From Bacilli bacterium (GTDB lineage: Bacteria; Bacillota_I; Bacilli_A; RFN20; CAG-826), in NCBI GenBank assembly GCA_900767605.1, contig CAAFZT010000019.1, forward strand, positions 1-37,568: DNA of 37,568 bases, written 5' to 3'. Position 1 is the stretch's first letter. Each line of letters begins with the position of its first letter. The notes beneath the pieces were generated by a model. That model did not search any database and was not told the DNA's origin. It saw only the letters and a program-made list of their open reading frames with translations. Shown here one piece after another: positions 15,660-22,863 of the stretch. The translations under genes were made by a program, and so were the position numbers.

Positions 15660-15688
15660 TTGCCTTAATTAATTTCGTCCACTAGAAT
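15660..15688 (+). promoter_or_regulatory. Promoter of the MATE transporter gene
   Basis: TTGCCT (15660-15665), a 17-bp spacer and TAGAAT (15683-15688) form a good sigma-A promoter. Transcription should start near 15695 and give an untranslated leader of about 87 bases. Confidence 0.65.
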
Positions 15689-15694
15689 ATTAAG

Positions 15695-15781
15695 GATTCG
15701 TCGGAGGGCAAAACGTCGAAACGTTTCAGCCGGATAAGACGCTTGGGTGCGCCCAAGAAAGCCGTTCGGAGGTTTTTTACT
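15695..15781 (+). promoter_or_regulatory. Structured leader of the MATE gene, possible riboswitch
   Basis: Two perfect hairpins follow the promoter. AAACGT-CGAA-ACGTTT (15711-15726) is extended by GGC/GCC (15707-15709 with 15729-15731), and CTTGGG-TGCG-CCCAAG spans 15742-15757. The motif TCGGAGG occurs at 15701-15707 and again at 15766-15772, where it forms the ribosome binding site, followed by six T. MATE genes are known targets of the guanidine-IV (mepA) riboswitch, which also has two hairpins, but I cannot confirm the consensus by eye. Confidence 0.4.
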
Positions 15782-17128
15782 ATGAGCAAAATTAAGTTAT
15801 CAGACCATTTCACTTTCCGCCGCATTTTGCTGGCCGTTTTGCCCTCTGTAACTATGATGGTTTTTTCGTCCATTTATAGCATTGTTGACGGTCTTTTCAT
15901 TGCTGAATTTGTCGGAGCAGACGCTTTTTCCGGTATTAATCTTGCCTGGCCTTTTATTGCGATTCTATGGGCCATTGGATTCATGATGGGCAGTGGAGGC
16001 AGCGCACTAGTAGGGAAAACGCTAGGAGAAGGCGATTCCAAGAAAGCAAACGAGATTTTTTCGCTAGTGATTTATTCTACGGCCGCCTTAAGCATCCTTG
16101 TTTCTCTTGTTGGCTACTTTGCCATGGAGCCCTTAATCCGTTGGATGGCCAGTTTATCAAACGATAACACGGAAGGCATGGTTCAAAACGCTTTGACCTA
16201 TGGTCATATCCTGGCCATCTTCTTGCCTTTTGCCATGTTACAAAACGTATTTCAATCCTTCTTCGTCACCGCAGAAAAACCAATAACCGGATTCTTATTC
16301 ATTCTGTTTGGCGGACTGACCAACATCATTCTCGACGCGGTCTTTATCGCGGGGTTGCATTGGGGGATTGAAGGCGCTGCATGCGGAACCATCATTGGGC
16401 AAGTAGTCGCAGGCATCGGGCCCATCTTCTATTTCTTGGTTAGAAAAGATTTGCGTTTACGCCTCGGCAAAACCCATTTCGATATCAAAGTTCTAGTCAA
16501 AACTTGCACCAACGGAATCAGCGAATTCGTTTCTAGCATCGCGGGATCGATTGTTGGGGTTTGCTATAACGCTCAACTTCTCGCTTATATTGGGCCTAAA
16601 GGGGTTTCCGCCTATGGCGTTATCATGTATATGGCCTATGTCTTTTCCGCTATTTTCATGGGTTATTCCATTGGAATATCTCCTATCGTCAGTTACCACT
16701 ATGGAGCAGAAAACAAAAAAGAGCTCCATGGGCTCTTAGTGAAATCCTTAATCATCATCACAATCGCGAGCTTGGCCATGTTTGGCCTGTCCCAAGGCAT
16801 CGGCCCTCTGTTTGCTAGGGCATTCTGTGAAGGGGACGCCGAATTGCTTCAAATCACAAATGTGTCCATCCGAATCTATAGCTTCGTTTTCTTGGTTTGC
16901 GGGTTTTCCATCTTTGGTTCGGGCTTCTTTACCGCGCTGAATAACGGATTGATTTCCGCCATCATTTCGCTTGTTCGGGCCTTGGTTTTTGAACTCGTAC
17001 TCGTTTGGACGTTCCCCCTAATTTGGGGTGTGACGGGAATTTGGGTTTCCGCTCCCTGCGCCGAGATCGCTTCGGCTATTTTGACCTCTTGCTGCTTCCT
17101 AATCGGATGGAAGAAATACGGTTATTGA
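15782..17128 (+). CDS. MATE-family multidrug exporter
   Basis: A 448-aa membrane antiporter with twelve expected helices in two MatE repeats. The N-terminal half starts with FRRILLAVLPSVTMMVFSSIYSIVDGLFIAEFVG, and the second half begins near ISEFVSSIAGSIVG. GSGGSALVGKTLGEG is the conserved loop after helix 2 of the first repeat. It resembles the MepA/DinF branch, which exports cationic compounds by Na+ or H+ exchange. The start at 15782 has GGAGG at 9 bases; an upstream GTG at 15743 falls in a leader hairpin. It converges on the ACS-like gene with a 6-bp gap. The structured leader suggests control by a ligand. Confidence 0.9.
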   Translation: MSKIKLSDHFTFRRILLAVLPSVTMMVFSSIYSIVDGLFIAEFVGADAFSGINLAWPFIAILWAIGFMMGSGGSALVGKTLGEGDSKKANEIFSLVIYSTAALSILVSLVGYFAMEPLIRWMASLSNDNTEGMVQNALTYGHILAIFLPFAMLQNVFQSFFVTAEKPITGFLFILFGGLTNIILDAVFIAGLHWGIEGAACGTIIGQVVAGIGPIFYFLVRKDLRLRLGKTHFDIKVLVKTCTNGISEFVSSIAGSIVGVCYNAQLLAYIGPKGVSAYGVIMYMAYVFSAIFMGYSIGISPIVSYHYGAENKKELHGLLVKSLIIITIASLAMFGLSQGIGPLFARAFCEGDAELLQITNVSIRIYSFVFLVCGFSIFGSGFFTALNNGLISAIISLVRALVFELVLVWTFPLIWGVTGIWVSAPCAEIASAILTSCCFLIGWKKYGY

Positions 17129-17134
17129 TTCCTC

Positions 17135-17842
17135 TTATTTTGCAAAATCCGTTTTAATCGCTTCTTCTACGTCTTTGCATACCGGCTGCAATTTGCAGAC
17201 ATGGCAATCCATTTTGACGTCGCGAAGCAAATGATCTAAGGCCTTGGTTCGTTCATCCACTTGTTCGCTAATCACGCGAAGTTCTTCAAACGGAAAAGAG
17301 GGGTCCGTCACAAAAACAACGGACACCTTTTTAATTAAAGGCATTTCGCGATACGCGTTTAAAAGCAAGGAACCATAGGCATCGAAATCAAAACCCTTTT
17401 TAAGGGCTTCCTTTCCAATCCGCAACGTTTCCTTTTTCTCCAAAGGAGAGATTCGTGTCATTACTCCTTCCGCCCGAACCCGATAACGGATCGCATCTAC
17501 GCGGCGGAGATTTTGAAATAAGACTTCCTTGGTATCGCCTAGCTTGCTCTCGTCCACTTCCACGAAAACCATTTTGGCGTAAGGCCCATTTTGATGAAGG
17601 GATTGGATAGGGTCGCCAACAAGCAATAAGGAATCATTAGGAATCAACCCTTCCGTGCTGGTGACAAAAAGAGAAGAAATCCCCGAAGTGCGGTCGGAGC
17701 CTAGTTCAAAAGCCGTATCCGATTTAAAAAGCATAGGATCGCTAGATGGAATCGGCCATGATACAGGAAAAGGAAGGGGCCACGCAGCAAAACTAGACAG
17801 CAGCCCCTTAGCTTTTAACGTTAAGGAATCAAAGATTTCCAT
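17135..17842 (-). CDS. Truncated acetyl-CoA synthase (CdhC/AcsB)-like protein
   Basis: A 235-aa protein related to the middle domain of acetyl-CoA synthase, the beta subunit of the CODH/ACS complex. Recognisable segments are FELGSDRTSG, GPYAKMVFVEV, the EALKKGFDFDAYGSLLL stretch (ACS has SKEAVAKGF..HIGEIL) and VVFVTDPSFPFEEL followed by DERTKALD. It ends in C213-x2-C216-x5-C222, which aligns with the first three cysteines of the ACS A-cluster Fe4S4 site. The chain stops before the fourth cysteine and the nickel-binding CGC. It is far shorter than ACS (about 700 aa) or archaeal CdhC (about 470 aa). It is the last gene of the operon, overlapping the small TM gene by TAATG. CooC and CooT in the same operon support a nickel connection. 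It cannot be a normal acetyl-CoA synthase; the reaction is unknown. Confidence 0.7.
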   Translation of the reverse strand: MEIFDSLTLKAKGLLSSFAAWPLPFPVSWPIPSSDPMLFKSDTAFELGSDRTSGISSLFVTSTEGLIPNDSLLLVGDPIQSLHQNGPYAKMVFVEVDESKLGDTKEVLFQNLRRVDAIRYRVRAEGVMTRISPLEKKETLRIGKEALKKGFDFDAYGSLLLNAYREMPLIKKVSVVFVTDPSFPFEELRVISEQVDERTKALDHLLRDVKMDCHVCKLQPVCKDVEEAIKTDFAK

Positions 17843-18072
17843 TAAACCTTGCGCTTCTTGTTTTTGGATTTCTTATCCGCTCTTGCAAGCAAGAAGTCTT
17901 GCATGTGTGCAAGAAGTTTCATGTCGATATTGAAGAAATAAACGAAGAAGAGGAATCCGAACAAAATCAAAATGGCGCCTAAAACCGTTAAGACGATGCC
18001 AGCCCAAAGGGGCAAGCCCATCCCGATGAATAGAACCCAAATAAGGACAATCAATGTCGTGCCGATAATCAT
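17842..18072 (-). CDS. Small two-helix membrane protein
   Basis: A 76-aa hydrophobic peptide with two membrane helices (about residues 3-18 and 22-50), then an amphipathic NIDMKLLAHMQDFLLA stretch and a very basic tail (KKSKNKKRK). I do not recognise a family. It has AAGGAG before its ATG, lies 9 bp after the activator gene and overlaps the ACS-like gene by TAATG, so it is a planned part of the operon. It may anchor the complex at the membrane, with its basic tail in the cytoplasm; this is inference. Confidence 0.7.
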   Translation of the reverse strand: MIIGTTLIVLIWVLFIGMGLPLWAGIVLTVLGAILILFGFLFFVYFFNIDMKLLAHMQDFLLARADKKSKNKKRKV

Positions 18073-18081
18073 AGTCTCTCC

Positions 18082-18879
18082 TTATTCCGCCAATCCTTTT
18101 TGACGAGCGAATTCCGCCGCGCCTAGCGCACCCATAAGTTGAGGATCGATAGGAAGTTGAATCACTTTGAGGTGCAAAACCTTTTCGATGGCTGCTTTCA
18201 AGCCAGCGTTTTTCGCGCATCCGCCCGTTAAGGTGATAGAATCCACCGCGCCCGCTTTTTTTGCCATAACGAAGCAACGCTTGGCAACCGAGAATTCGAT
18301 ACCAGCGGCAATCTCATCCATCGGCTTTCCTTCGCCCACAAGAGAAATGACTTCCGATTCCGCAAAGACCGTGCATTGAGCCGTGATGGGGATGATGTTT
18401 TTAGCCGAGAGGGACAAATTCGAGAAGGAATCCAAATCCATTTCAAAAGCACGGGCCATCGCTTCAAAGAAACGCCCTGTGCCGGCCGCGCATTTATCGT
18501 TCATCGCGAAATTCAACACGGTGCCGTCCTTGTCTACGGCAATGCCTTTAACGTCCTGCCCACCGATATCAATGATGGCTTTCACACTGGGGTCGGCCAC
18601 ATGGACGCCCATCGCGTGGCAGGAAATTTCCGAGATGTTTTCATCGGCAAACGGGACCTTGTTACGGCCGTATCCCGTGCCAACAAGATAAGCAAGATTC
18701 TTGGGATCATTTTGAAGTTCAGGGACTTTTGCCGTCGCCTGGTTCAAAGCATCTTGTGCTGAAAGGACGCTATTGATGCGGCTACGGAGCGTCACGTCCG
18801 CCACCATTTTTCCGTTTTCGTCAATGATCACGCATTTCGTATACGTCGATCCGGAATCGCATCCACCAAAATATTTCAT
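18082..18879 (-). CDS. HgdC/BcrA-type ATPase activator
   Basis: A 265-aa actin-fold ATPase like the activator of 2-hydroxyglutaryl-CoA dehydratase. As a homodimer such proteins hold one [4Fe-4S] cluster and use ATP to push an electron into a partner enzyme. The phosphate loop is GCDSGSTYTK (residues 7-16), followed by VGTGYGRN, IIDIGGQDVK and MNDKCAAGTGRF. The two cluster cysteines are C130 and C169 (ITAQCTVFAESE), matching C127 and C166 of the A. fermentans protein. TGGCAKN is the adenosine loop. The start at 18879 has AAGGAG at 7 bases. The gene lies 11 bp after the larger dehydratase-like subunit, its likely electron acceptor. Confidence 0.93.
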   Translation of the reverse strand: MKYFGGCDSGSTYTKCVIIDENGKMVADVTLRSRINSVLSAQDALNQATAKVPELQNDPKNLAYLVGTGYGRNKVPFADENISEISCHAMGVHVADPSVKAIIDIGGQDVKGIAVDKDGTVLNFAMNDKCAAGTGRFFEAMARAFEMDLDSFSNLSLSAKNIIPITAQCTVFAESEVISLVGEGKPMDEIAAGIEFSVAKRCFVMAKKAGAVDSITLTGGCAKNAGLKAAIEKVLHLKVIQLPIDPQLMGALGAAEFARQKGLAE

Positions 18880-18890
18880 TGTTGTTCTCC

Positions 18891-20438
18891 TTACCAAAGT
18901 TTGCCGTCGTCTAGAATTTCAATGGAGGGGTCGACGGGTTCTTCCCTCATGACCGAACGCATGTAACGGTTGACATCATCGCGAATGCTTTGCTTCGAAA
19001 TGACACGCGGGTCCATCAAGTCATGGTTGACCCAGATGAGTTTCACGCCATGTTCGCGAGCGCGTTGCTCGAACAATCCATGCATGCCATCCAAGGCTTT
19101 ACAGGCGATGTGCTCCCAAAGAATGACCATGTCCGCGTGATAATAATCCGTGAATTTCCACAAATCATCGAGAAGGACTTCATATCCACCGTGGGTGCGG
19201 TTTCTCATGATCATCTCTTGATAGAGTTTAGCCATGTCGTAAATCGCCTGTTCGGGGTCATCTTCGCTGATTTCGTCAAAATAGACGAGGGAAAGCATGT
19301 CCACGAGGGGGAGAATACCCCAGCAGTTTTGAAGCCACGGCAGGAAGTCCGTATAGAACTGAGACTGAACGCCCCAGATGATGGCGCGATGGCGGTGTTC
19401 CTTGCAAACCATGTCTTTGGCTTTGAATCCTGCTTCCGCCAATTTGCTGATTTTGCGGTCCGCTTTCACAAAGGCTTCCGCGCGTCCTGCAACCGCCATA
19501 TAGGTGGTTTCGCTATAAAGGGCGAGATTAGCACCGAAAACTTGGGGATAGTCTGTACGGGACATTTCCATCCATTCTTTGCGGCGACGGGTTTCTTCGT
19601 TGAAGCGCTTGGCGCAGGTGAAATAATAATTCCAATCCCATTTCTCGCCCGTGTTTTTCTCAATAAAGGCGATGGCATTGCGGATTTCTTGAGCCGCATA
19701 TTCTTGAACGCCTTGTTCGGTGTGGCGAAGAGGCGCGGCGATTTGGAAACAGGGGATACCCAGTTCTTCGTAACGTTTGGCCATGATGCCGTTCCCAAGC
19801 AAAGAACCATCACAGGTCGTATTGCATTGAATGGCACAGGCTCCATAAATCGGAAAGTCCTCATCGATGACCGCACCGGCTTCCGCGGCAGGCATCGGGC
19901 AAACGTCCCCTGGCATGCCCATTTCTTGAATGACGTCCAAATAATGGGTGACCGCCGATCCATTTAACAAAACGGAAACGTAAACTGCCGCCGTTTCCCA
20001 CGAAACAGCCTTAAGGTTGGGGAAACCGCACATAATGCAGAACATCTCGTTTTCATCCAAAACCACACATTTCTTGGAGAATTTTTTATCGTTGCCGAGA
20101 TTACGATCGCCGCGGAAGGCATTTGCCAGTAATCCGGCGACGTCCTTAGCCACCAAGTCGTATTCCGTGTGAGCGATGCGCAAAGCACGTCCGCGGAGCC
20201 CGATGGTGTGTTTATCAATCATCGCGGGGACGGCGACATAGTTCGACATCCAGCGGTAACGGAACAAGGCACGCAGATTTCGGGGAACCATCAAGAAACG
20301 GGCTAGCATCAGCAAAATGCCAAGCCAGCAAAAGAAATCGTAAAACGTATCACGGAACCCACGCCATTCACGGCGCTTCTTCACTTTTCCATGACCGTAA
20401 AGCTTGCCAAGGGCTTCGCTGCCAATTTTCGCTCCCAT
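18891..20438 (-). CDS. HgdA/HgdB-type Fe-S subunit with an N-terminal membrane helix
   Basis: A 515-aa member of the 2-hydroxyacyl-CoA dehydratase D-component family (PF06050 type), which also includes benzoyl-CoA reductase subunits and double-cubane-cluster proteins. It has many cysteines in the first half: C124, C134, C137, C180, C201, C205, C209 and C230, several likely to bind clusters. Unusually, residues 33-51 form a hydrophobic helix (FYDFFCWLGILLMLARFLM) flanked by Arg/Lys, suggesting membrane attachment. The family is commonly 380-480 residues. Its ATG overlaps the stop of the 400-aa subunit as TAATG. No CoA transferase, acyl-CoA dehydrogenase or amino-acid fermentation gene is near, so a classical dehydratase role is unlikely. 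Confidence 0.85.
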   Translation of the reverse strand: MGAKIGSEALGKLYGHGKVKKRREWRGFRDTFYDFFCWLGILLMLARFLMVPRNLRALFRYRWMSNYVAVPAMIDKHTIGLRGRALRIAHTEYDLVAKDVAGLLANAFRGDRNLGNDKKFSKKCVVLDENEMFCIMCGFPNLKAVSWETAAVYVSVLLNGSAVTHYLDVIQEMGMPGDVCPMPAAEAGAVIDEDFPIYGACAIQCNTTCDGSLLGNGIMAKRYEELGIPCFQIAAPLRHTEQGVQEYAAQEIRNAIAFIEKNTGEKWDWNYYFTCAKRFNEETRRRKEWMEMSRTDYPQVFGANLALYSETTYMAVAGRAEAFVKADRKISKLAEAGFKAKDMVCKEHRHRAIIWGVQSQFYTDFLPWLQNCWGILPLVDMLSLVYFDEISEDDPEQAIYDMAKLYQEMIMRNRTHGGYEVLLDDLWKFTDYYHADMVILWEHIACKALDGMHGLFEQRAREHGVKLIWVNHDLMDPRVISKQSIRDDVNRYMRSVMREEPVDPSIEILDDGKLW

Positions 20439-21640
20439 TATTTCTTACCTCCTTGGATTTTCTTGATTTCCATGCTTTCGACAAACGCCTGAACGCGAGT
20501 GCGGATCTGCCCGCTTGAACCCACCGAATAAGGACGGTCAATCGATAAAACGGGGTAATGGTATTCTTCGCGAAGAGCAAAGGTCCCCGTCATTCTTTCA
20601 TAGGCCCAAGGGTCACAGAACTTCATCTGTTCGTAAATAATTCCATCCGCGTGATATTCCTTGGCAATTTCGCTGACGTTTTTCTTACGCCCCAACACTT
20701 TTTCCAAATTCATATGGCGGGGGCACATGCACACCATCAAATATTGACGGCAGATTTGAGTCAAAACATCTTCCTCGTCGTTTAAAACAATTTCCTGACG
20801 CCCAGGAAGCGAGCCGAAGCAGAATCGATCGGCCACCACTAGCGCGCCCGAATCTTCAACGAGCTTAATCATGTCCACATCATCAACTTCCGAGCCGACC
20901 ATGACCACACGAGCCCGGTATTTCTTTTTGAAATCTTTGGGGGAATCCGGAACACGGGTTTTGATTTCTTCAAGGGTCTCCTCGAGTTTATCGATAATCA
21001 AATCGTGAGGGCAAACGTAGCTAGCCATGCAAAGAACATGGAATTCGTGACCCGTGATGCGAGGGAATTCTTCTTTGCGGAATTCCCCGATTTCCGTGAT
21101 GACGTGGCAAAGGCGATTGAACCGTTCCACGGCCCTACGGAGGGCATCATCAGAAACATCCGTGCCGAAATTCTCCTGCAAAGCGCCCAAGATTTTCTTC
21201 CGGCATTCCGAGACATAGAGGTTCAGCCCATTCTCATCCGCCTTCATGGGGACTTCGAGGTAACGATAGAAGAAATTCTCCTTCTCATTGACCTTGAGTA
21301 GTTCCATGTTCTCGACGCAGCGGTTAATCATCGTGCATCCATCGGGAGCAAGGAGGCAGTCTAAGAATTGATAGCCGCCTTCAATGGCTCTTTCTAATAA
21401 CGCACGCGTATATTCGCAAAGGAAGCTAGTCATGTAATAGGTGCCCATTTCCAGCGATCCCGAGCGTGGCGCGCGAAGACGGACGGAGAAAAGTCCATCC
21501 AAATTCAAAAGCACTTCCGGGATTTGGTAGCAAACACTGCCAACGCACTTCTTCCCTTGGGCTTGGGCCTCTCGAACGAGCTCGTTGTTTGCATCGTCTA
21601 GAAGCTTCTCAAAATAGTAGAGGTGTTTAAGGTCCTTCAT
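20438..21640 (-). CDS. HgdB-type 2-hydroxyacyl-CoA dehydratase family subunit
   Basis: A 400-aa member of the same D-component family as its neighbour, probably its heterodimer partner. The N-terminal KKCVGSVCYQIPEVLLNLDGLFSVRLRAP is the family entry motif. Cysteines C32, C37, C75, C95, C102 and C108 cluster early, enough for a [4Fe-4S] or double-cubane cluster with the partner subunit. A Rossmann-like half near RARVVMVGSEVDDVDMIKLVEDSGA and a late CPRHMN and CDPWAYE region follow. The ATG overlaps the stop of cooC as ATGA, giving tight coupling. Partners in the operon are the HgdC-type activator and nickel chaperones, unlike known fermentation dehydratase operons. Confidence 0.88.
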   Translation of the reverse strand: MKDLKHLYYFEKLLDDANNELVREAQAQGKKCVGSVCYQIPEVLLNLDGLFSVRLRAPRSGSLEMGTYYMTSFLCEYTRALLERAIEGGYQFLDCLLAPDGCTMINRCVENMELLKVNEKENFFYRYLEVPMKADENGLNLYVSECRKKILGALQENFGTDVSDDALRRAVERFNRLCHVITEIGEFRKEEFPRITGHEFHVLCMASYVCPHDLIIDKLEETLEEIKTRVPDSPKDFKKKYRARVVMVGSEVDDVDMIKLVEDSGALVVADRFCFGSLPGRQEIVLNDEEDVLTQICRQYLMVCMCPRHMNLEKVLGRKKNVSEIAKEYHADGIIYEQMKFCDPWAYERMTGTFALREEYHYPVLSIDRPYSVGSSGQIRTRVQAFVESMEIKKIQGGKK

Positions 21641-22428
21641 TGGCCCCTCCTTGATTGCATATCTGCTAAAAGGCCCATTTCCATGAGAGCCTTCTTGCTT
21701 CCTTGATAAATGGGGGATGTCTCCGACAACTCGAATACCGAATCCCCGTCGATATCCGATTCCGTCATGGCTTTATCGTCTTCGATGGCGGCTAGTAGCG
21801 GAATCCTGCCTAAATCCAGCCGGCTCAAATACGCCATATCCGTCAAGCGGTTCACAATAATCCCCACATACTGAAACATCGTGAGTTCCTTAGCCACCTG
21901 ATAAATCGTCTGGGTAACCTTCAATCCTTTTTTAGAGGCGTCGCTTACCAAAACCAAATGCGTCACCTTCTCCATGACGCGGCGGTTCACCTGTTCGATT
22001 CCCGCTTCCCCATCGATAACCACGTAATCAAAATGAGACGACAATAGCCCGATGACTTCTTTGAGGTAAGCGTTGACCTTGCAATAGCATCCCGCGGCTT
22101 CCGGGCGTCCAATAGCCAAAAAGGAAAGATTGTCTTTTTCCACAAGCGCATCCGAAATTTGGTATTTGGCCTCGCTTAAAATCTGCATGGCAGCCTTGGC
22201 ATCGCCATCTTCGGCATGTTCAATGAAAAGTTTGCGAATATCGTCAACCGTAGACCCTACTTCCACGCCTAAAGCCGTGGATAGTCCAATGGCTGGATCC
22301 GCGTCGATCGCCAAAATTCGTTTATCGGGATAGGCTGCGCATAAATGGCGGACGAAAAGAGCGGCCAAGGAAGTCTTTCCTACGCCTCCTTTTCCCGTCA
22401 AGGCGATGATGGTCGGTGCTTGTTCCAT
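21637..22428 (-). CDS. cooC: CooC/AcsF-type nickel-insertion ATPase
   Basis: A 263-aa MinD/ParA-like ATPase. The deviant Walker A loop is GKGGVGKTS (residues 12-20), with IDADPA as the switch region and YVVIDGEAGIEQVNRR as Walker B. The diagnostic feature is C114-Y-C116 in RPEAAGCYCKVNAYL, the CxC that binds nickel or zinc between the two subunits of CooC and AcsF. These proteins mature the nickel centres of CO dehydrogenase or acetyl-CoA synthase. GGAG precedes the ATG. It abuts cooT (no gap) and overlaps the next gene by ATGA. Finding it with an ACS-like but no CODH gene suggests that the target is another nickel enzyme, possibly the ACS-like protein itself. Confidence 0.9.
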   Translation of the reverse strand: MEQAPTIIALTGKGGVGKTSLAALFVRHLCAAYPDKRILAIDADPAIGLSTALGVEVGSTVDDIRKLFIEHAEDGDAKAAMQILSEAKYQISDALVEKDNLSFLAIGRPEAAGCYCKVNAYLKEVIGLLSSHFDYVVIDGEAGIEQVNRRVMEKVTHLVLVSDASKKGLKVTQTIYQVAKELTMFQYVGIIVNRLTDMAYLSRLDLGRIPLLAAIEDDKAMTESDIDGDSVFELSETSPIYQGSKKALMEMGLLADMQSRRGQ

Positions 22429-22623
22429 TTATTTCTCCGAGGTGCGGATCACCATGTAGTCATCCGTTAAATGGACGAATTCGATTTGGCCGTCCACATC
22501 CAATTTTCGTTCCATCAAATCCGTTAATTGAAGGCACCCATTCACGTATTGGGCACTGACAACGTTGCGCATCAAAATGTTTTCAGGCGCAACCTTATTC
22601 TTATAAGCGATGGAAAGGCACAT
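22429..22623 (-). CDS. cooT: CooT-family nickel-binding protein
   Basis: A 64-aa protein beginning MCLSIAY, with Cys2 in the position that binds Ni(II) in Rhodospirillum rubrum CooT. The rest is the small SH3-like beta barrel (VVSAQYVNGCLQLTDLMER, then VHLTDDYMVIR). CooT proteins supply nickel during CO dehydrogenase maturation. It lies directly between the His-rich gene and cooC with no spacing, so all three form one nickel-handling unit. Confidence 0.82.
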   Translation of the reverse strand: MCLSIAYKNKVAPENILMRNVVSAQYVNGCLQLTDLMERKLDVDGQIEFVHLTDDYMVIRTSEK

Positions 22624-22863
22624 TTATTTACCATCGCGAAGAAGGCCTAACGCCTCTTCCAATTCGTGGTTTGCTTGTTCAAACAAAGCCAACGCCCCCT
22701 CTATTTTTTGAAAGCAAGCCTGACGAGAATCCTTTAAAGGCATCGCTGCTTCTTTCAATTCCTGGGCGTGAGCTTGGTTATGATGAACCATGTAGTCCAG
22801 CAAAGCCGTCGTTTCTTCTAGCGGCGTTTCCTGCGTAGAGGAATGATCGTGATGATGTTCCAT
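22624..22863 (-). CDS. His-rich helical protein, probable metal chaperone
   Basis: A 79-aa protein, first gene of the operon. It begins MEHHHDHSS, a likely nickel-binding patch, followed by two or three amphipathic helices (LLDYMVHHNQAHAQEL and later LFEQANHELEEALGLL) with three more His in the first. I do not recognise a named family; the layout resembles small proteins found beside CO dehydrogenase accessory genes, and its role may parallel CooJ, a His-rich nickel protein. No Shine-Dalgarno sequence precedes the ATG at 22863; a longer frame upstream lacks the codon pattern of a gene and was not chosen. It abuts cooT. Confidence 0.65.
   Translation of the reverse strand: MEHHHDHSSTQETPLEETTALLDYMVHHNQAHAQELKEAAMPLKDSRQACFQKIEGALALFEQANHELEEALGLLRDGK

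Noticed and set aside
15640..15735. c-di-GMP (GEMM) riboswitch suggested by CACGCGGGCAAA and AGGGCAAA
   Set aside because: The first match lies upstream of the likely transcription start, and the second is not followed by the conserved GEMM core.
18082..21640. Amino-acid fermentation by a true 2-hydroxyglutaryl-CoA dehydratase
   Set aside because: No CoA transferase, dehydrogenase or glutaconyl-CoA decarboxylase is nearby, one subunit has a membrane helix, and the operon carries nickel-maturation genes instead.
15782..22428. Use of TGA as Trp (Mollicutes code), considered because of the Mollicutes-like Opp proteins
   Set aside because: TGA ends the MATE gene and ends cooC in an ATGA overlap with the next gene, and Trp codons are TGG throughout. 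The standard code fits.
17135..22863. A standard CO dehydrogenase/acetyl-CoA synthase operon
   Set aside because: No CooS/AcsA catalytic subunit, corrinoid protein or methyltransferase is present, and the ACS-like protein lacks the nickel-binding CGC.
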